Positions 1 through 9,658 of a DNA stretch of 64,000 bases are shown here, piece after piece; position 1 is the first letter of the stretch; each line of letters starts with the position of its first letter. The notes below the pieces were generated by a model. The model did not search any database, had not been told where the DNA came from, and was given only the letters and a program-made list of their open reading frames with translations. Source of the stretch: Elusimicrobiota bacterium (GTDB taxonomy: Bacteria > Elusimicrobiota > Elusimicrobia > UBA1565 > UBA9628); assembly GCA_016218575.1 (NCBI GenBank), contig JACRDN010000014.1:124001-188000 (forward strand). Direction: 5' to 3'. Made by a program: the position numbers and the translations under genes.

Positions 1-27
1 CCCGGCCCCATCCCTCCTCCCGCGTGA

Positions 28-33
28 TATAAT
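28..33 (+). promoter_or_regulatory. -10 hexamer upstream of speA
   Basis: A perfect TATAAT lies 13 nt before the speA start codon. The predicted transcription start would leave a leader of only about 6 nt, too short for a Shine-Dalgarno sequence. The -35 region is near the window edge and is not clear. Confidence 0.5.
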
Positions 34-46
34 GTATCCAAGATAA

Positions 47-2002
47 ATGGGAAGTAAGCCATGGACCATCGAGGATTCGGCCAACCTTTATAATCTCAAG
101 GGCTGGGGGTTGAAATACTTCGGTGTCAACGAGGCGGGCGATCTCACGCTCCATCCGCGGCGCTCCCCCGATGGGGCCATCGATATCAAGAAAATCATCG
201 ATGACGTGGTCGCCCGCGGCATCAAGCTCCCGGTTCTCTTCCGCTTCCAGGACGTCCTGCGCCACCGCGTGGTCCAGTTGAACGAGACCTTCCAAAAAGT
301 CATCTCCGAAAGCAAGTACCAGGGCCGCTACCTGGGAGTCTACCCCATCAAGGTCAACCAGCTGAGGGAAGTAGTCGAGGAAATCGTGGACGCGGGCGAG
401 CCTTATCAATTCGGGCTCGAGGCCGGGAGTAAGGGGGAGCTCATGGCTGTGCTCGCCATGAACGGCCCCGAGGCACTGACGATAGTCAACGGCTACAAGG
501 ACGAGTCTATGATGCGCCTGGCCCTGCTCGGGGCCAAGATCGGCAGGAAGGTGATCGTCGTCATCGAAAAGCCGAGCGAGCTCGGGCTTCTCATCAAGGC
601 CGGCAAGGAGCTGGGCGTGCGCCCCGCCATCGGGCTTCGCGCCAAGTTGCAGACGCAGGGCAGCGGCAAGTGGAAGTACTCGACAGGGTCTGCCGCGAAG
701 TTCGGGCTGACCACGCCAGAGATCCTCGATGCGGTCCATCAGATAGACGCCGCCGGCATGCGCGACTGCTTTAAGCTCCTCCATTTTCACATCGGCTCGC
801 AGGTTACCGATATACAGACCATCAAGGATTCGGTAAAGGAAGGCGCCCGGATTTACGCCAAGCTCGCCAATATGGGGCTCAAGATCGAGTATCTTGATTG
901 CGGGGGAGGGCTTGGCGTCGACTACGACGGGACCCATACCGCGGTTGACAGCTCCATGAATTACAATCTGCGCGAGTATGTCAACGGCGTGGTCTACACG
1001 ATCCAGGAGGTCTGCAAGCAGGAGAAGGTGCGAGAGCCCCACATCGTCACCGAGTCGGGCCGATCGGCGGTGGCCCACCACTCGCTCCTGGTGGTCAACG
1101 TTTTTGGAAGTATCGAGGCCGGGGACACCCCCATTGATTTCAAAGAGGCTCCCGGCGAGAACGAAGTCGTCTCCCAGATGCGGGAGATCATCAAGGGCCT
1201 GGACCCCAAGAACCTGGACGAAAGCTACCACGACGGGGTCCAGAGGCGGGATGAGGCCTTCTCGCTCTTTAAACTGGGGTATCTCAGCTTGGAGGACAAG
1301 GCCAAGATCGAGAACCTGTTCTGGGCCTTGTGCCTCGAGATCGGCAAGATGATGTCCAAGGCCAAGTACGTTCCCGAGGAGCTGCAGGAAATGACGAAGA
1401 TGCTCCGGGACCAGTATCTCTGCAATTTTTCGCTCTTCCAGTCCCTGCCGGACAGCTGGGCCATCGGTCAGCTTTTCCCGATCATGCCGCTGCACCGCTT
1501 GAACGAGGAGCCCCTGCGCCGCACCGCGCTCGTGGACATCACATGCGACTCGGACGGGAAGATATCGCAGTTCTCCTGCCACCGCAAGGCGGGAGGGACC
1601 TTGCCCCTGCACTCCTTGAAGCCGGGGGAGCCCTATTACCTCGGAATATTCCTCATGGGAGCCTACCAGGCCACCATGGGCGACATCCACAACCTCTTCG
1701 GCAGGGTCAACGAGGTCCATGTCTTCCAGGACGATGAGGAGCCGGGCGGCTACTATGTCGAGGAGATCATCCAAGGCCAGGCCGTCCGCGACGTTCTGGC
1801 CAGCATCCAGTACAACGAGTTCGAGCTCGCCAAGATGATCAAGGCTTCCATCGACGCCCAGGTCAAGGCCGGAAATATCAAGCCCCGGGAAGGCGTGGAC
1901 CTTCTCAACCAATACGAGGCCGTCATGGCCGAGTACACCTACATAGACCACAACGGCGTTCCCGCCCCTTCTCCCGCCGTTCTCGACGCGAATTGCCCTT
2001 AA
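47..2002 (+). CDS. speA: Biosynthetic arginine decarboxylase (SpeA)
   Basis: PLP-dependent fold-III decarboxylase converting arginine to agmatine, the first step of the agmatine route to putrescine. Seen in the 651-residue product: YPIKVNQ with the likely Schiff-base lysine K102, the HIGSQ motif, the glycine-rich phosphate loop CGGGLGVDYDG, ESGRS, and a late DITCDSDG segment that supplies the second-subunit cysteine in this family. Length matches E. coli SpeA (about 658). The ATG at 47 follows a TATAAT box without a Shine-Dalgarno sequence. The gene stands alone; the next gene starts 88 nt on with its own promoter. No agmatinase or agmatine deiminase lies within the window. Confidence 0.95.
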   Translation: MGSKPWTIEDSANLYNLKGWGLKYFGVNEAGDLTLHPRRSPDGAIDIKKIIDDVVARGIKLPVLFRFQDVLRHRVVQLNETFQKVISESKYQGRYLGVYPIKVNQLREVVEEIVDAGEPYQFGLEAGSKGELMAVLAMNGPEALTIVNGYKDESMMRLALLGAKIGRKVIVVIEKPSELGLLIKAGKELGVRPAIGLRAKLQTQGSGKWKYSTGSAAKFGLTTPEILDAVHQIDAAGMRDCFKLLHFHIGSQVTDIQTIKDSVKEGARIYAKLANMGLKIEYLDCGGGLGVDYDGTHTAVDSSMNYNLREYVNGVVYTIQEVCKQEKVREPHIVTESGRSAVAHHSLLVVNVFGSIEAGDTPIDFKEAPGENEVVSQMREIIKGLDPKNLDESYHDGVQRRDEAFSLFKLGYLSLEDKAKIENLFWALCLEIGKMMSKAKYVPEELQEMTKMLRDQYLCNFSLFQSLPDSWAIGQLFPIMPLHRLNEEPLRRTALVDITCDSDGKISQFSCHRKAGGTLPLHSLKPGEPYYLGIFLMGAYQATMGDIHNLFGRVNEVHVFQDDEEPGGYYVEEIIQGQAVRDVLASIQYNEFELAKMIKASIDAQVKAGNIKPREGVDLLNQYEAVMAEYTYIDHNGVPAPSPAVLDANCP

Positions 2003-2078
2003 GTCCTATAGGCACGTAGGCCCAAAGAACATCAGCGCATGGGTCCAAGGGCTTACCTGGCTTCCAGACCCTTTTATT

Positions 2079-2084
2079 TATGAT
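2079..2084 (+). promoter_or_regulatory. -10 hexamer with 6-nt spacing to the start codon
   Basis: TATGAT is followed by exactly six bases (GGGCCC) and then the ATG at 2091. No Shine-Dalgarno sequence is possible, so the transcript is probably leaderless. The -35 match is weak. Confidence 0.45.
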
Positions 2085-2090
2085 GGGCCC

Positions 2091-3365
2091 ATGAAGACAT
2101 CCCATGGAGCCGTTCTCGCCGCGACGCTGTCTTTGCCTCTTGCGGTCCAGGCCTGGGCCGATCCGTTCCGTGTCCCCGCCGGCCGCCCCGACCTGGTGCC
2201 GGCCATCAAGGCGGCGCTGCCCCAACTGGCCGATTCTCCGGCCGCCATCCGCCTTTCCAAAACCAATCTGGAGGGGGAGTTCGGCCGAAAGATCATCGCT
2301 CCGGTCGAGTCGCTGCTGAGAAAAGGCGGCGTCGAGTCCTCCGAGCAATTCCTGGCCTTGCCCGCCGAGGAGCAGGCCCTTAAATTATCCGGGGCCATAA
2401 GCCGCTGGTCCGGAATCGTCGAGCGGATGCCGGGGAGGCTCGAGAAGGCCGCTAGAAACGCCGCCGAAGGCCTTGATCCCATCCAGACCGAGCGGCGGCT
2501 CAAGCGCCTGGCCCAGGCGGCCAAGAATTACAGGGATTACGGCGCTCCCTTTGTGGAGCCGGGCAGGGTTCGGAGCCTGGAGCTTTCCGTGGATTCCATT
2601 TCACAGATGAGCGAACGCGCTCAAGGACGCGCCGAACAGGTGGTCAAGGCGGGCCTGGCGGATATATTTTCGCGTCCGCATTGGAATCCGGAGGAGCTGC
2701 TCCAAACCGATCCGGACGCCTTGATGAGGAGGCAGCAACGCCAGGCCATCATCGCCGCCGCCATGTCTTCTTCCCGAGAACTCGATAAGAATGCTTTGGG
2801 TCCTCTTATCCTCGACCTGCAGGGGGCTGGAAAGAGCAAGTCTTCCTTGACGGACAACTGGGAAGCCTTATGCAGGAAGCTCGCCGCCCTTGAGGTGATG
2901 CCTCTCGGCACGAAACCGGACGATATCGAGGATATCCTGTCGAATCTGAGCGGAGTCATCTCCGCAGGAAAAGTCTATTACTATAAGGCACAAGATGCGG
3001 CCGGGAAGGCCGCGTTTCGATCCTTTCGAGAGGATGGAGACAGGCTGCAGCGCGACCTCCTGCGGTTGATTCCTCAAGAGCATCTCTTTGAGAGGCTCGG
3101 CCAGGCGATTGCGAAGATCGAGCCCTACTTCATCAGAGGCGGCGCAGGCGTGAATCCCAAGGATAAGGCGGCCTGGATAGAGTTGCACCAGGGACTCAAG
3201 AAGTTTCAAACCGAAAGGCAGGGAAGCCTAAAGGAGTTGGCCAAGATGATCTCGCGACTGGTCGAGAGCCACGAAGAATATGCGCCGCAAACCAAATTCG
3301 ATGCGGCGTACTCCATAGCTATCGTTGACCAACTGCGGATGATTGTGGTAGTTCTCGCCGAGTAG
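2091..3365 (+). CDS. Exported helical protein, tandem paralog A
   Basis: I do not recognise the family. The 424-residue product starts with a Sec signal peptide (cleavage probably after AWA near residue 24). The rest is predicted mostly helical, charged and rich in Ala, Leu and Arg, with no catalytic motif visible. The mature N-terminus (DLVPAIKAALPQL) and a SEQFLALPAEEQ segment match the next gene (SLIPAIHAVLPLV; EAQFLSLGEAER). The C-termini also match (VDQLRMIVVVLAE versus VERLQMIFELIIAG), so the pair arose by tandem duplication. Only 6 nt separate it from the paralog, consistent with one operon. Probably a periplasmic or surface protein. Confidence 0.75.
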   Translation: MKTSHGAVLAATLSLPLAVQAWADPFRVPAGRPDLVPAIKAALPQLADSPAAIRLSKTNLEGEFGRKIIAPVESLLRKGGVESSEQFLALPAEEQALKLSGAISRWSGIVERMPGRLEKAARNAAEGLDPIQTERRLKRLAQAAKNYRDYGAPFVEPGRVRSLELSVDSISQMSERAQGRAEQVVKAGLADIFSRPHWNPEELLQTDPDALMRRQQRQAIIAAAMSSSRELDKNALGPLILDLQGAGKSKSSLTDNWEALCRKLAALEVMPLGTKPDDIEDILSNLSGVISAGKVYYYKAQDAAGKAAFRSFREDGDRLQRDLLRLIPQEHLFERLGQAIAKIEPYFIRGGAGVNPKDKAAWIELHQGLKKFQTERQGSLKELAKMISRLVESHEEYAPQTKFDAAYSIAIVDQLRMIVVVLAE

Positions 3366-3371
3366 GCGAAG

Positions 3372-4709
3372 ATGACGCCTGGCGCCGGCTTTTCGCGCAT
3401 TGGAGCCGGTGCCAGGCTATTGATTCTGGCCTGCTGCCTGGCCGCGCCCGAGGAAGGGGGAGCCGCCAAGCCCGCCTTTGACGCGCCTCTTGCCAGCCTT
3501 ATCCCCGCCATCCATGCGGTCCTGCCGCTGGTGCCCGACCCCGACGTCTCCGCGGCCGCGCGCAGGCTTGCCGCCAACGACCCGAGCGGCTCTTACGGCC
3601 GGAGCGCTCTCCTGCCGGTGGCCCGCGAGGTGCGCAGGCTCAAGGTGGAGTCCGAGGCGCAGTTCCTGTCCCTGGGCGAGGCGGAACGGGCCGGCCTTGC
3701 GGCCGAGGCCTTGAGGCGCTGGAAAAAGAGCGCCGGCCGGCTCTCGGAAGGGCTGCGCCGCCGCCAGGAACGCCTGGAGCGGGAGTGGGAGGATCGTCCG
3801 GCGGCGCCCGCGCGCCTCGAGCGCTATGCCAGGCAGGCCGGCGACTTGTTTTTTCACGCGAGCCCTATTTTCGATGACGGCTCTGCGGAGCTCATCCGGC
3901 TCAACGCGGTCTATGGAGGGTTCGTCAAGATACAGGCGAGAATGAACGAGGCCTTGCGCTCGGGCCCCAAGGAGCTGTGGCAGTATCCTTCGGAGGTTCT
4001 TCTGGAGCCAGCCGCCCTGGAAAGCCTGCTGGGCCGGACGAGGGAGGCTCTGGCGGCCGAGAGGGCTCGCCTGCCGTTATTTTGGGCCGCGCAGGATTTG
4101 ATGGGCAAGATCGAAAGGGACGGGCGGGCCAAAGTCGACCGTCTTCCAGATTTGGGGGAGAACACGGCTTTCATCGCCGCGCGCTGGGAGGAGACCCAAG
4201 CTCTCCTGCGCGAGGCTCAGCGCAGGCCGGGGAGTTTCGGCGACAAGCAGGCGGAAAAGCTTTTCGATCTCGGCAGCCTCGTTCTTCGCGACGGCAAGGT
4301 CCGCCTGCGCAAGGCCTTGGAGGCCGGATTGGGGGAAAAATCCGAGGTCCGGCGGGCTTTTCGAATCTATCACAAGGACGGCAACCGCCTTTTGAAGCTG
4401 GTTCTGGAGCTTGGAGGAAAAGACTTCGTACGGCGAAAGGCGAGCCCTGCCCTGCATGTCCTCAAGCACGACCTGAAAACCTCGGCCCTGAGGGCCGAGG
4501 ACCGGGAGGCCTGGGCCGCTTTGGTGCCCCTTCTCGAGGGCTACGGGGAGGGCCCGAACGGGACGGCTTTGGAGCGCTTAAGGGTTCTCGTCAGCCGTCA
4601 TCGGCGCTGGATGTCCGCGCGTACCGATTACTTCCCGAGTTCTCGCCAGGACTCGATAGATCGCGTGGAGCGGCTTCAAATGATCTTCGAGCTGATCATC
4701 GCGGGCTAA
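3372..4709 (+). CDS. Exported helical protein, tandem paralog B
   Basis: Second copy of the unrecognised exported family, 445 residues. It has an N-terminal hydrophobic signal with a CC pair at residues 21-22 (LLILACCLAAP), so lipoprotein processing is possible but the lipobox is not canonical. The body is Arg/Ala/Leu-rich and helical with no known motif. Similarity to the preceding gene runs along the whole length, but with higher Arg and GC content, so the duplication is old. It ends in a 4-nt tail-to-tail overlap with the S46 peptidase gene on the other strand. Function unknown. Confidence 0.72.
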   Translation: MTPGAGFSRIGAGARLLILACCLAAPEEGGAAKPAFDAPLASLIPAIHAVLPLVPDPDVSAAARRLAANDPSGSYGRSALLPVAREVRRLKVESEAQFLSLGEAERAGLAAEALRRWKKSAGRLSEGLRRRQERLEREWEDRPAAPARLERYARQAGDLFFHASPIFDDGSAELIRLNAVYGGFVKIQARMNEALRSGPKELWQYPSEVLLEPAALESLLGRTREALAAERARLPLFWAAQDLMGKIERDGRAKVDRLPDLGENTAFIAARWEETQALLREAQRRPGSFGDKQAEKLFDLGSLVLRDGKVRLRKALEAGLGEKSEVRRAFRIYHKDGNRLLKLVLELGGKDFVRRKASPALHVLKHDLKTSALRAEDREAWAALVPLLEGYGEGPNGTALERLRVLVSRHRRWMSARTDYFPSSRQDSIDRVERLQMIFELIIAG

Positions 4710-6760
4710 TCGCCCACCAGCTCCCGGGCCAGAGCCGGCATGTCGTAGATGATCCGGAGCCCGGCCAGTATCCCGCCCGAGTGCACGGCCACGGCTCGGC
4801 CCTGCTCATCGGTGTAGGAATAACGCCCGACCAGGCTCTGGATGTTGCCGTCGAAGATGAGGCCGACGTACTCGCCCTTGCGGTTGAACACCGGGCTTCC
4901 CGAGTTGCCCCCGATGATGTCGTTGGTCGTTACGAAGTTGAGGGGGATGGGCAGGTCCAGTTTTCCCCGCGCCTGTGCCACCTTCTCCGGCAAGTTGAAG
5001 GGGAACTGGTTGTCGAAGGAGGCGGCCCGGTCGTATAGGCCGTAGAACGTGGTCTTATAGGGAACCTTGGTCGTGCCCAGCTCGTAGCCGACGGCCTTTC
5101 CGTAGCTGAGCCTAAGCGTGAAAGTGGCGTCAGGATAGGTAGTCTTGCCGTACAGGGCGAAGCGAGCCTTGGCGATGCGATTTCCCTGCAGGGCCTCCAC
5201 GCTCTGGATATCGTCCTCGTACCACTTGCGAAGCTCCCGGTACGGGGCGTCTAGCCCGCGTGCCCAGACGATCAAGGGGTCCTGGGACTCCTCCACGGCC
5301 TTGCGCCCGCCCTCGACGAGCTTCTTACGGAAAGCGGCGTCGTCAAGCTGGGTTTGGCTCGCCAGCTCATGGGCGACTTCCTGCGGCGAGCGGCCCTTGA
5401 GCGCGGCCTTCACGTGAGCGTCACTTTTGCCCAACTCGTCCAATGATTCCTGAAGGCAATCCGACAGCATCGCCTCCTCGAAGTCCCGGTAGACCGGGGC
5501 GGGGGAGAAAAGCCTGAAGCGCAGGGACTCCAAGGCAGAGTCGCGGAATTCCTCGAAGCGCTTCTCGTTGGGCTTCTCCACCTCGGCGACGTAGCGGACT
5601 ATGGTGTTGGCGTAGTCGGCGAGCTTCGCGCCCACGAATTTCCGGTACGCGGCCTCCTTGTGGCGTTTGATGAGGGCGTCTTGGGCCTTGGCGATGCGGT
5701 CCCAGGCGCCGCCGTAGGCCTTGGCGAGCTTGGGATCCTTGGCGACGAGCGCCCGGGTCTCCTTTTCGCGGGCGGCCAGGCGCTTCATGAACACGGGGTC
5801 CTGCAAGCCCTCGAGCTCTCCGCTGATGGCCTTGACCGCGTTCTCAAAGCCGAATATCCGGTCCTTGGCTCGGCGGGCCTGCTCCGGGCCCCGCGCGGAG
5901 TAGGCGTAGAGGGCCTTGATCCGGCGCTTGAATATCTTGAGGCGCGTGGGGGCGTAGTAGTCCCTCTGGTACTCGAGCTGGCGCGCGGTCTTCAAGCGGT
6001 CCGTCGAGCCGGGGTGCCCGGAGACGAACACGAGGTCTCCTTCCTTGAAGCCGTCCGGGTTCAGGCGGAAGTATTTCTTGGGACTCACCGGAGCGCCGTT
6101 CTCATAGACCCTGAAGAAGGCCATGTCCAAATCGAAGCGCGGATAGGTGAAATTGTCCGGGTCCCCCCCGTAGAACGCGGCCTGCTGCTCCGGCGCCATG
6201 ACCAGGCGAATGTCGGTGTACTTCTTGTAGCGGTAGAGCCAGTACTCCCCGCCCTGGTAGAGCTCGACAACGTCTGAACGCAGTCCGGTCTTGTCCGTGG
6301 ACTCCTTCTCGACGCGCGAGATCTCCGCCTTGCGCTGCTCGTTTTGTTTTTTGTCGGAGGCCTCGGAGTCGACGGCTCCCAGGACCCGGTCCGTGACGTT
6401 TTCCAGGGAGATCAATTGGTTGAGCTCGAGGTCGGGGCACTTCATCTCCTCATCGGCCGCGCGCGCGAAGAAGCCGTCCTTGACGTAGTCCTTCTTCTCG
6501 CTCGACACCTTCTGGAGCTGCCCCAGGGCCACGTGGTGGTTGGTGAGGACTAGGCCGGTCTCCGACACGAAGGCTCCCGAGCCGCCGTCGTTGAACCGCA
6601 CCGAGCCCAGCTGCACGAGCTCCGTCCACTCCGGCGTCGGGATAAAGCCGTAGCGCTCCCTCAACTGCTGGGTCGGAAGGTTGTCCAGGGTCCACATGCC
6701 CTCGTCTGCGTGCAGGAGGTGGGGATTCAAGGCGAGCGCGGCGGCTATCAGTATTTTCAT
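4706..6760 (-). CDS. S46-family dipeptidyl peptidase (DPP7/DPP11-like)
   Basis: Secreted serine exopeptidase that removes dipeptides from peptide N-termini in the periplasm. The 684-residue product has a signal peptide ending near HADEGMW, the family hallmark at the mature N-terminus. Other family features are the catalytic-His segment TNHHVA (H75/H76), a FDLDMAFFRVYENG block typical of S46, and the nucleophile in GGNSGSP (S620). Length fits the family (about 700). The residue that sets acidic versus hydrophobic P1 preference cannot be judged by eye. A TATAAT box lies 8 nt upstream of the ATG on the minus strand, so the mRNA is probably leaderless. A peptide-scavenging lifestyle would fit. 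Confidence 0.93.
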   Translation of the reverse strand: MKILIAAALALNPHLLHADEGMWTLDNLPTQQLRERYGFIPTPEWTELVQLGSVRFNDGGSGAFVSETGLVLTNHHVALGQLQKVSSEKKDYVKDGFFARAADEEMKCPDLELNQLISLENVTDRVLGAVDSEASDKKQNEQRKAEISRVEKESTDKTGLRSDVVELYQGGEYWLYRYKKYTDIRLVMAPEQQAAFYGGDPDNFTYPRFDLDMAFFRVYENGAPVSPKKYFRLNPDGFKEGDLVFVSGHPGSTDRLKTARQLEYQRDYYAPTRLKIFKRRIKALYAYSARGPEQARRAKDRIFGFENAVKAISGELEGLQDPVFMKRLAAREKETRALVAKDPKLAKAYGGAWDRIAKAQDALIKRHKEAAYRKFVGAKLADYANTIVRYVAEVEKPNEKRFEEFRDSALESLRFRLFSPAPVYRDFEEAMLSDCLQESLDELGKSDAHVKAALKGRSPQEVAHELASQTQLDDAAFRKKLVEGGRKAVEESQDPLIVWARGLDAPYRELRKWYEDDIQSVEALQGNRIAKARFALYGKTTYPDATFTLRLSYGKAVGYELGTTKVPYKTTFYGLYDRAASFDNQFPFNLPEKVAQARGKLDLPIPLNFVTTNDIIGGNSGSPVFNRKGEYVGLIFDGNIQSLVGRYSYTDEQGRAVAVHSGGILAGLRIIYDMPALARELVGD

Positions 6761-6768
6761 AATACTGA

Positions 6769-6774
6769 ATTATA
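6769..6774 (-). promoter_or_regulatory. -10 hexamer for the S46 peptidase gene
   Basis: On the minus strand a perfect TATAAT is followed by 8 nt and then the ATG at 6760, with no ribosome-binding site between them. Confidence 0.45.
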
Positions 6775-6784
6775 GCAATTTCAG

Positions 6785-7681
6785 TTACAGGTAGCCGAAT
6801 TCGCGCAAAGAGCGGGGGTCCTTGCGCCAGTTCTTTCGCACCTTGACCCATATCTCGAGGGCGGCGGGGCGGCCCAAGAACGACTCGAGGGCCGCTTGGG
6901 AGCGGTCGGTCAGGAGGCGCAGGCTTTTTCCCTTTTGGCCCAGGATGATTCCCTTTTGGCTTTCCCTTTCCACGTACAAGGTGGCGTAAACCTCGTCACG
7001 GCCGCCTTGATTCTCCCGGAACTCGCCGATGGTCACGGCGCTGGCGTGTGGAATCTCCTCCCCGTAAAGGGAGAATATCTGCTCGCGTATGATCTCGGTC
7101 GCGAAAAAGCGCTCCCAGCGGTCCGAGAACTGGTCCTTCTCGTAGAAAGGGGAGGACTCCGGCAGCCTCGATAGGATTTCCCGGAGAAGCTCCTCCAAGC
7201 CCTGCCCCTTCAGGGCCGAGACTTTGAGGCAGGCGGCCGGGCTGAAGGCCTGCGAGACGCTTTTTTGGGCGGTTTCCAACGCCCCTGGCTCGGCCCGATC
7301 CGCCTTATTTACCGCAGCGATGAGCGGGGCGGAAGCGTTCTTAAGGAACGATAGCTCTTCCAAACGGGCGGGAGAGACTTCGCCGGGTTCGACCACAAGG
7401 AGCAGCAGGTCCGCGTCCTCATGAGCGGCTCTGCGCGCGGCGATGCTTAGGGATGACTGAAGGGAATCCTTGGGATCCCTTATGAACCCCGGGGTGTCCA
7501 TGAAGCATATCTGGTAGCTCTCCCCGTTCAATATGCCCAGTATCTTGTGCCTTGTCGTCTGAGGCTTGGGGGAAACCGCGGAAAGCTTGAATTTGAGCAG
7601 GGAATTGAGCAAGGTGGACTTGCCGGCGTTGGGAAGCCCCACGATGGCCACGAAGCCCGATTTGAAAGCAGGTTCGCTCAT
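6785..7681 (-). CDS. era: GTPase Era
   Basis: Essential GTPase that binds 16S rRNA and assists 30S maturation. The 298-residue product has the G1 loop GLPNAGKS (15-22), a switch II DTPGF, NKAD as G4, and a C-terminal KH domain with YVERESQKGIILGQKGKSLR. Length is standard. The gene is divergent from the slipin gene, and a TAAAAT box lies 10 nt upstream of the ATG. The S46 peptidase gene follows after about 24 nt with its own -10 box, so era is probably monocistronic. Confidence 0.96.
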   Translation of the reverse strand: MSEPAFKSGFVAIVGLPNAGKSTLLNSLLKFKLSAVSPKPQTTRHKILGILNGESYQICFMDTPGFIRDPKDSLQSSLSIAARRAAHEDADLLLLVVEPGEVSPARLEELSFLKNASAPLIAAVNKADRAEPGALETAQKSVSQAFSPAACLKVSALKGQGLEELLREILSRLPESSPFYEKDQFSDRWERFFATEIIREQIFSLYGEEIPHASAVTIGEFRENQGGRDEVYATLYVERESQKGIILGQKGKSLRLLTDRSQAALESFLGRPAALEIWVKVRKNWRKDPRSLREFGYL

Positions 7682-7752
7682 TTGTGTTTAGATTTTAACA
7701 ATTTAGTAGAATAAAAATGACTTTTCAGCCGTTGGCGCAGCTTGGAGGCCCC

Positions 7753-8487
7753 ATGAACGCGATGCCGATCCTCATCTTGGTTTTCCTCGTCTTCATTTCC
7801 ATCCGCATCATCAACGAATACGACCGCATGGTGATCTTCGTGCTGGGCCGGATGTGGCGTGTGAGCGGCCCGGGGCCCATCATCGTCGTTCCCGGCGTCA
7901 TGGCGGCTCAGAAGGTAAGCCTGCGCACCGTGGTCCTGGACGTGCCTCCGCAGGACGTCATCACCAAGGACAACATCTCGATGAAGGTCAACGCCGTGGT
8001 TTATTTCCGGGTCATAGACCCCGAGAAGGCGATCATCCAAGTCGAGAACTACGTCTACGCCACGAGCCAGCTCGCCCAAACCACTTTGCGCAGCGTCCTG
8101 GGCAAGATGGAGATGGATGACCTCCTGGCCAACCGCGAGAAGATCAACCTGGAGCTCCAGCACATTCTCGACTCCCACACCGAGCCTTGGGGAGTGAAGG
8201 TGAGCAACGTGGAGGTCAAGAACGTGGATCTCCCGCAGGAGATGCTGCGCGCCATGGCCAAGCAGGCCGAGGCCGAGCGAGAGCGCCGCGCCAAGATCAT
8301 TCACGCGGAAGGCGAGCTGCAGGCCTCCGAGAAGCTGGGCCAGGCGGCCAAGATCCTCTCCGCCGATCCCGCTTCCATCCAACTGCGCTACCTCCAGACC
8401 TTGGCCGAGATCTCGACCGAGAAGAACTCGACCACGATTTTTCCCGTGCCCGTGGACGTCATTTCGATGTTCATCAAAAAGAACTGA
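7753..8487 (+). CDS. SPFH/band-7 protein (slipin, stomatin-like)
   Basis: Membrane-anchored scaffold protein of the slipin group, thought to organise membrane microdomains. The product has an N-terminal transmembrane helix ([14 protein letters not shown]), then the slipin signature ([25 protein letters not shown]) and a C-terminal coiled-coil helix rich in [17 protein letters not shown]. The ATG at 7753 is preferred because GGAGG lies 4 nt upstream. An in-frame ATG at 7717 would add 12 residues and sits 4 nt after a TAGAAT box, so a leaderless longer form is possible. No NfeD partner gene is adjacent. The next gene begins 5 nt downstream. Confidence 0.9.
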   Translation: MNAMPILILVFLVFISIRIINEYDRMVIFVLGRMWRVSGPGPIIVVPGVMAAQKVSLRTVVLDVPPQDVITKDNISMKVNAVVYFRVIDPEKAIIQVENYVYATSQLAQTTLRSVLGKMEMDDLLANREKINLELQHILDSHTEPWGVKVSNVEVKNVDLPQEMLRAMAKQAEAERERRAKIIHAEGELQASEKLGQAAKILSADPASIQLRYLQTLAEISTEKNSTTIFPVPVDVISMFIKKN

Positions 8488-8492
8488 CCCGT

Positions 8493-9605
8493 TTGGAGCC
8501 AACCAGCCTCGCAGGCCTTTACATTCACGTCCCCTTCTGCTCGGTGAAGTGCTTTTACTGCGATTTCGCGGCCTTCTCCGGGCAGAAGCGGGCCGTCCCG
8601 CGCTATCTGCGCGCGCTCGAGGCCGAGGCGGGGCTGGCCCCCGCCTTCAAGCCCGACACCCTCTACATCGGGGGAGGCACCCCTTCCGAGCTCGAGGCCG
8701 GGGAAATCAAGGCGCTTTTGGCCTTGATCCGCGCCGCCTATCCCGGCGCCGAGTTCCGCGAGGCCACCTTCGAGGCCAACCCCGAGAGCCTGAGCCCGGA
8801 GAAGATCCGAATCCTCAAGGACAGCGGGATCACGAGGCTGAGCCTTGGCCTTCAGACCACCGATGCCGCCCTTCTTAAAGCCATCGGCCGGCGGCACACT
8901 TTCGAGGATTTCTTGGCGGTTTACGCCGAGGCGCGCCGCGCCGGGGGCTTCTCCATTTCCGTGGATTTGATGTACGGCCTGCCCGGGCAGGCCCTCTCGT
9001 CGTGCCTTGAGAGCCTGGACCTGGTCCTTGACTTGGGTCCGGAGCATCTCTCCCTATACGGGCTCCAGGTGGAGGATCAAACTTTGTTCGCCAGGCGCCA
9101 AGTGGAACCGGACGAGGACATGGGCCGCGCGATGTTCGAGGCGAGCCTCGATAGGATTGAAGCCGCCGGTTACCGTCATTATGAGATCTCGAATTTCGCC
9201 AGAGCCGGCCAAGAGTCCCTGCACAACCAGATCTACTGGAGGGGGGGCCGCTACGTGGGACTGGGCTGCGGCGCGGCTTCTTATTGGGATGGAGTCCGGT
9301 CCATGAACGAGGACCGGCTCCTCCCTTACTGCGAGAAAGTGGAGTCCGGCCGCCGGCCCGTGGCCGAGTCGGAGAGCCTCGAGGGCAAGGAGGGTCTGGG
9401 CGAGCGCATCCTCCTGGGCTTGAGGCTGCTGGACGGGCTGGAGCTGGTTCCCGAGATGGAAGCGCAGTTCGCGGGCGAATGGAAGGATTTGCAGGAGCGG
9501 GGCCTGGTCAGCCGCCGGGGGCGGCGCGCGCGGCTTACCCGCGAGGGGGTCTTCCTCGCCAACCAGGCCTTCATGAGCTTCGTAGCGCCCTTTTCGGGGG
9601 TTTAG
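8493..9605 (+). CDS. hemW: Radical SAM protein HemW (heme chaperone, HemN-like)
   Basis: Radical SAM enzyme of the HemW/HemN family; HemW binds heme and is thought to deliver it rather than decarboxylate coproporphyrinogen. Seen: YIHVPFCSVKCFYC with the CxxxCxxC cluster motif (C16, C20, C23), the IGGGTPS loop, FEANPES, and a C-terminal HemN-type helical domain. About 370 residues fits HemW rather than HemN (about 450). No ATG or GTG is in frame near the N-terminus. I chose the TTG at 8493, 5 nt after the slipin stop codon. It is probably co-transcribed with the slipin gene. Confidence 0.88.
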   Translation: MEPTSLAGLYIHVPFCSVKCFYCDFAAFSGQKRAVPRYLRALEAEAGLAPAFKPDTLYIGGGTPSELEAGEIKALLALIRAAYPGAEFREATFEANPESLSPEKIRILKDSGITRLSLGLQTTDAALLKAIGRRHTFEDFLAVYAEARRAGGFSISVDLMYGLPGQALSSCLESLDLVLDLGPEHLSLYGLQVEDQTLFARRQVEPDEDMGRAMFEASLDRIEAAGYRHYEISNFARAGQESLHNQIYWRGGRYVGLGCGAASYWDGVRSMNEDRLLPYCEKVESGRRPVAESESLEGKEGLGERILLGLRLLDGLELVPEMEAQFAGEWKDLQERGLVSRRGRRARLTREGVFLANQAFMSFVAPFSGV

Positions 9606-9658
9606 GGCCTGCCAGTTGGTCATATTATTTCATTGCGAGCCCTTAGGGGTAGGAGATT

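Noticed and set aside
7678-8502. Long minus-strand open frame opposite the slipin gene
   Set aside because: It is the antisense shadow of a well-supported SPFH protein; its His/Asp/Leu-rich composition is typical of reverse-strand GC-rich codons.
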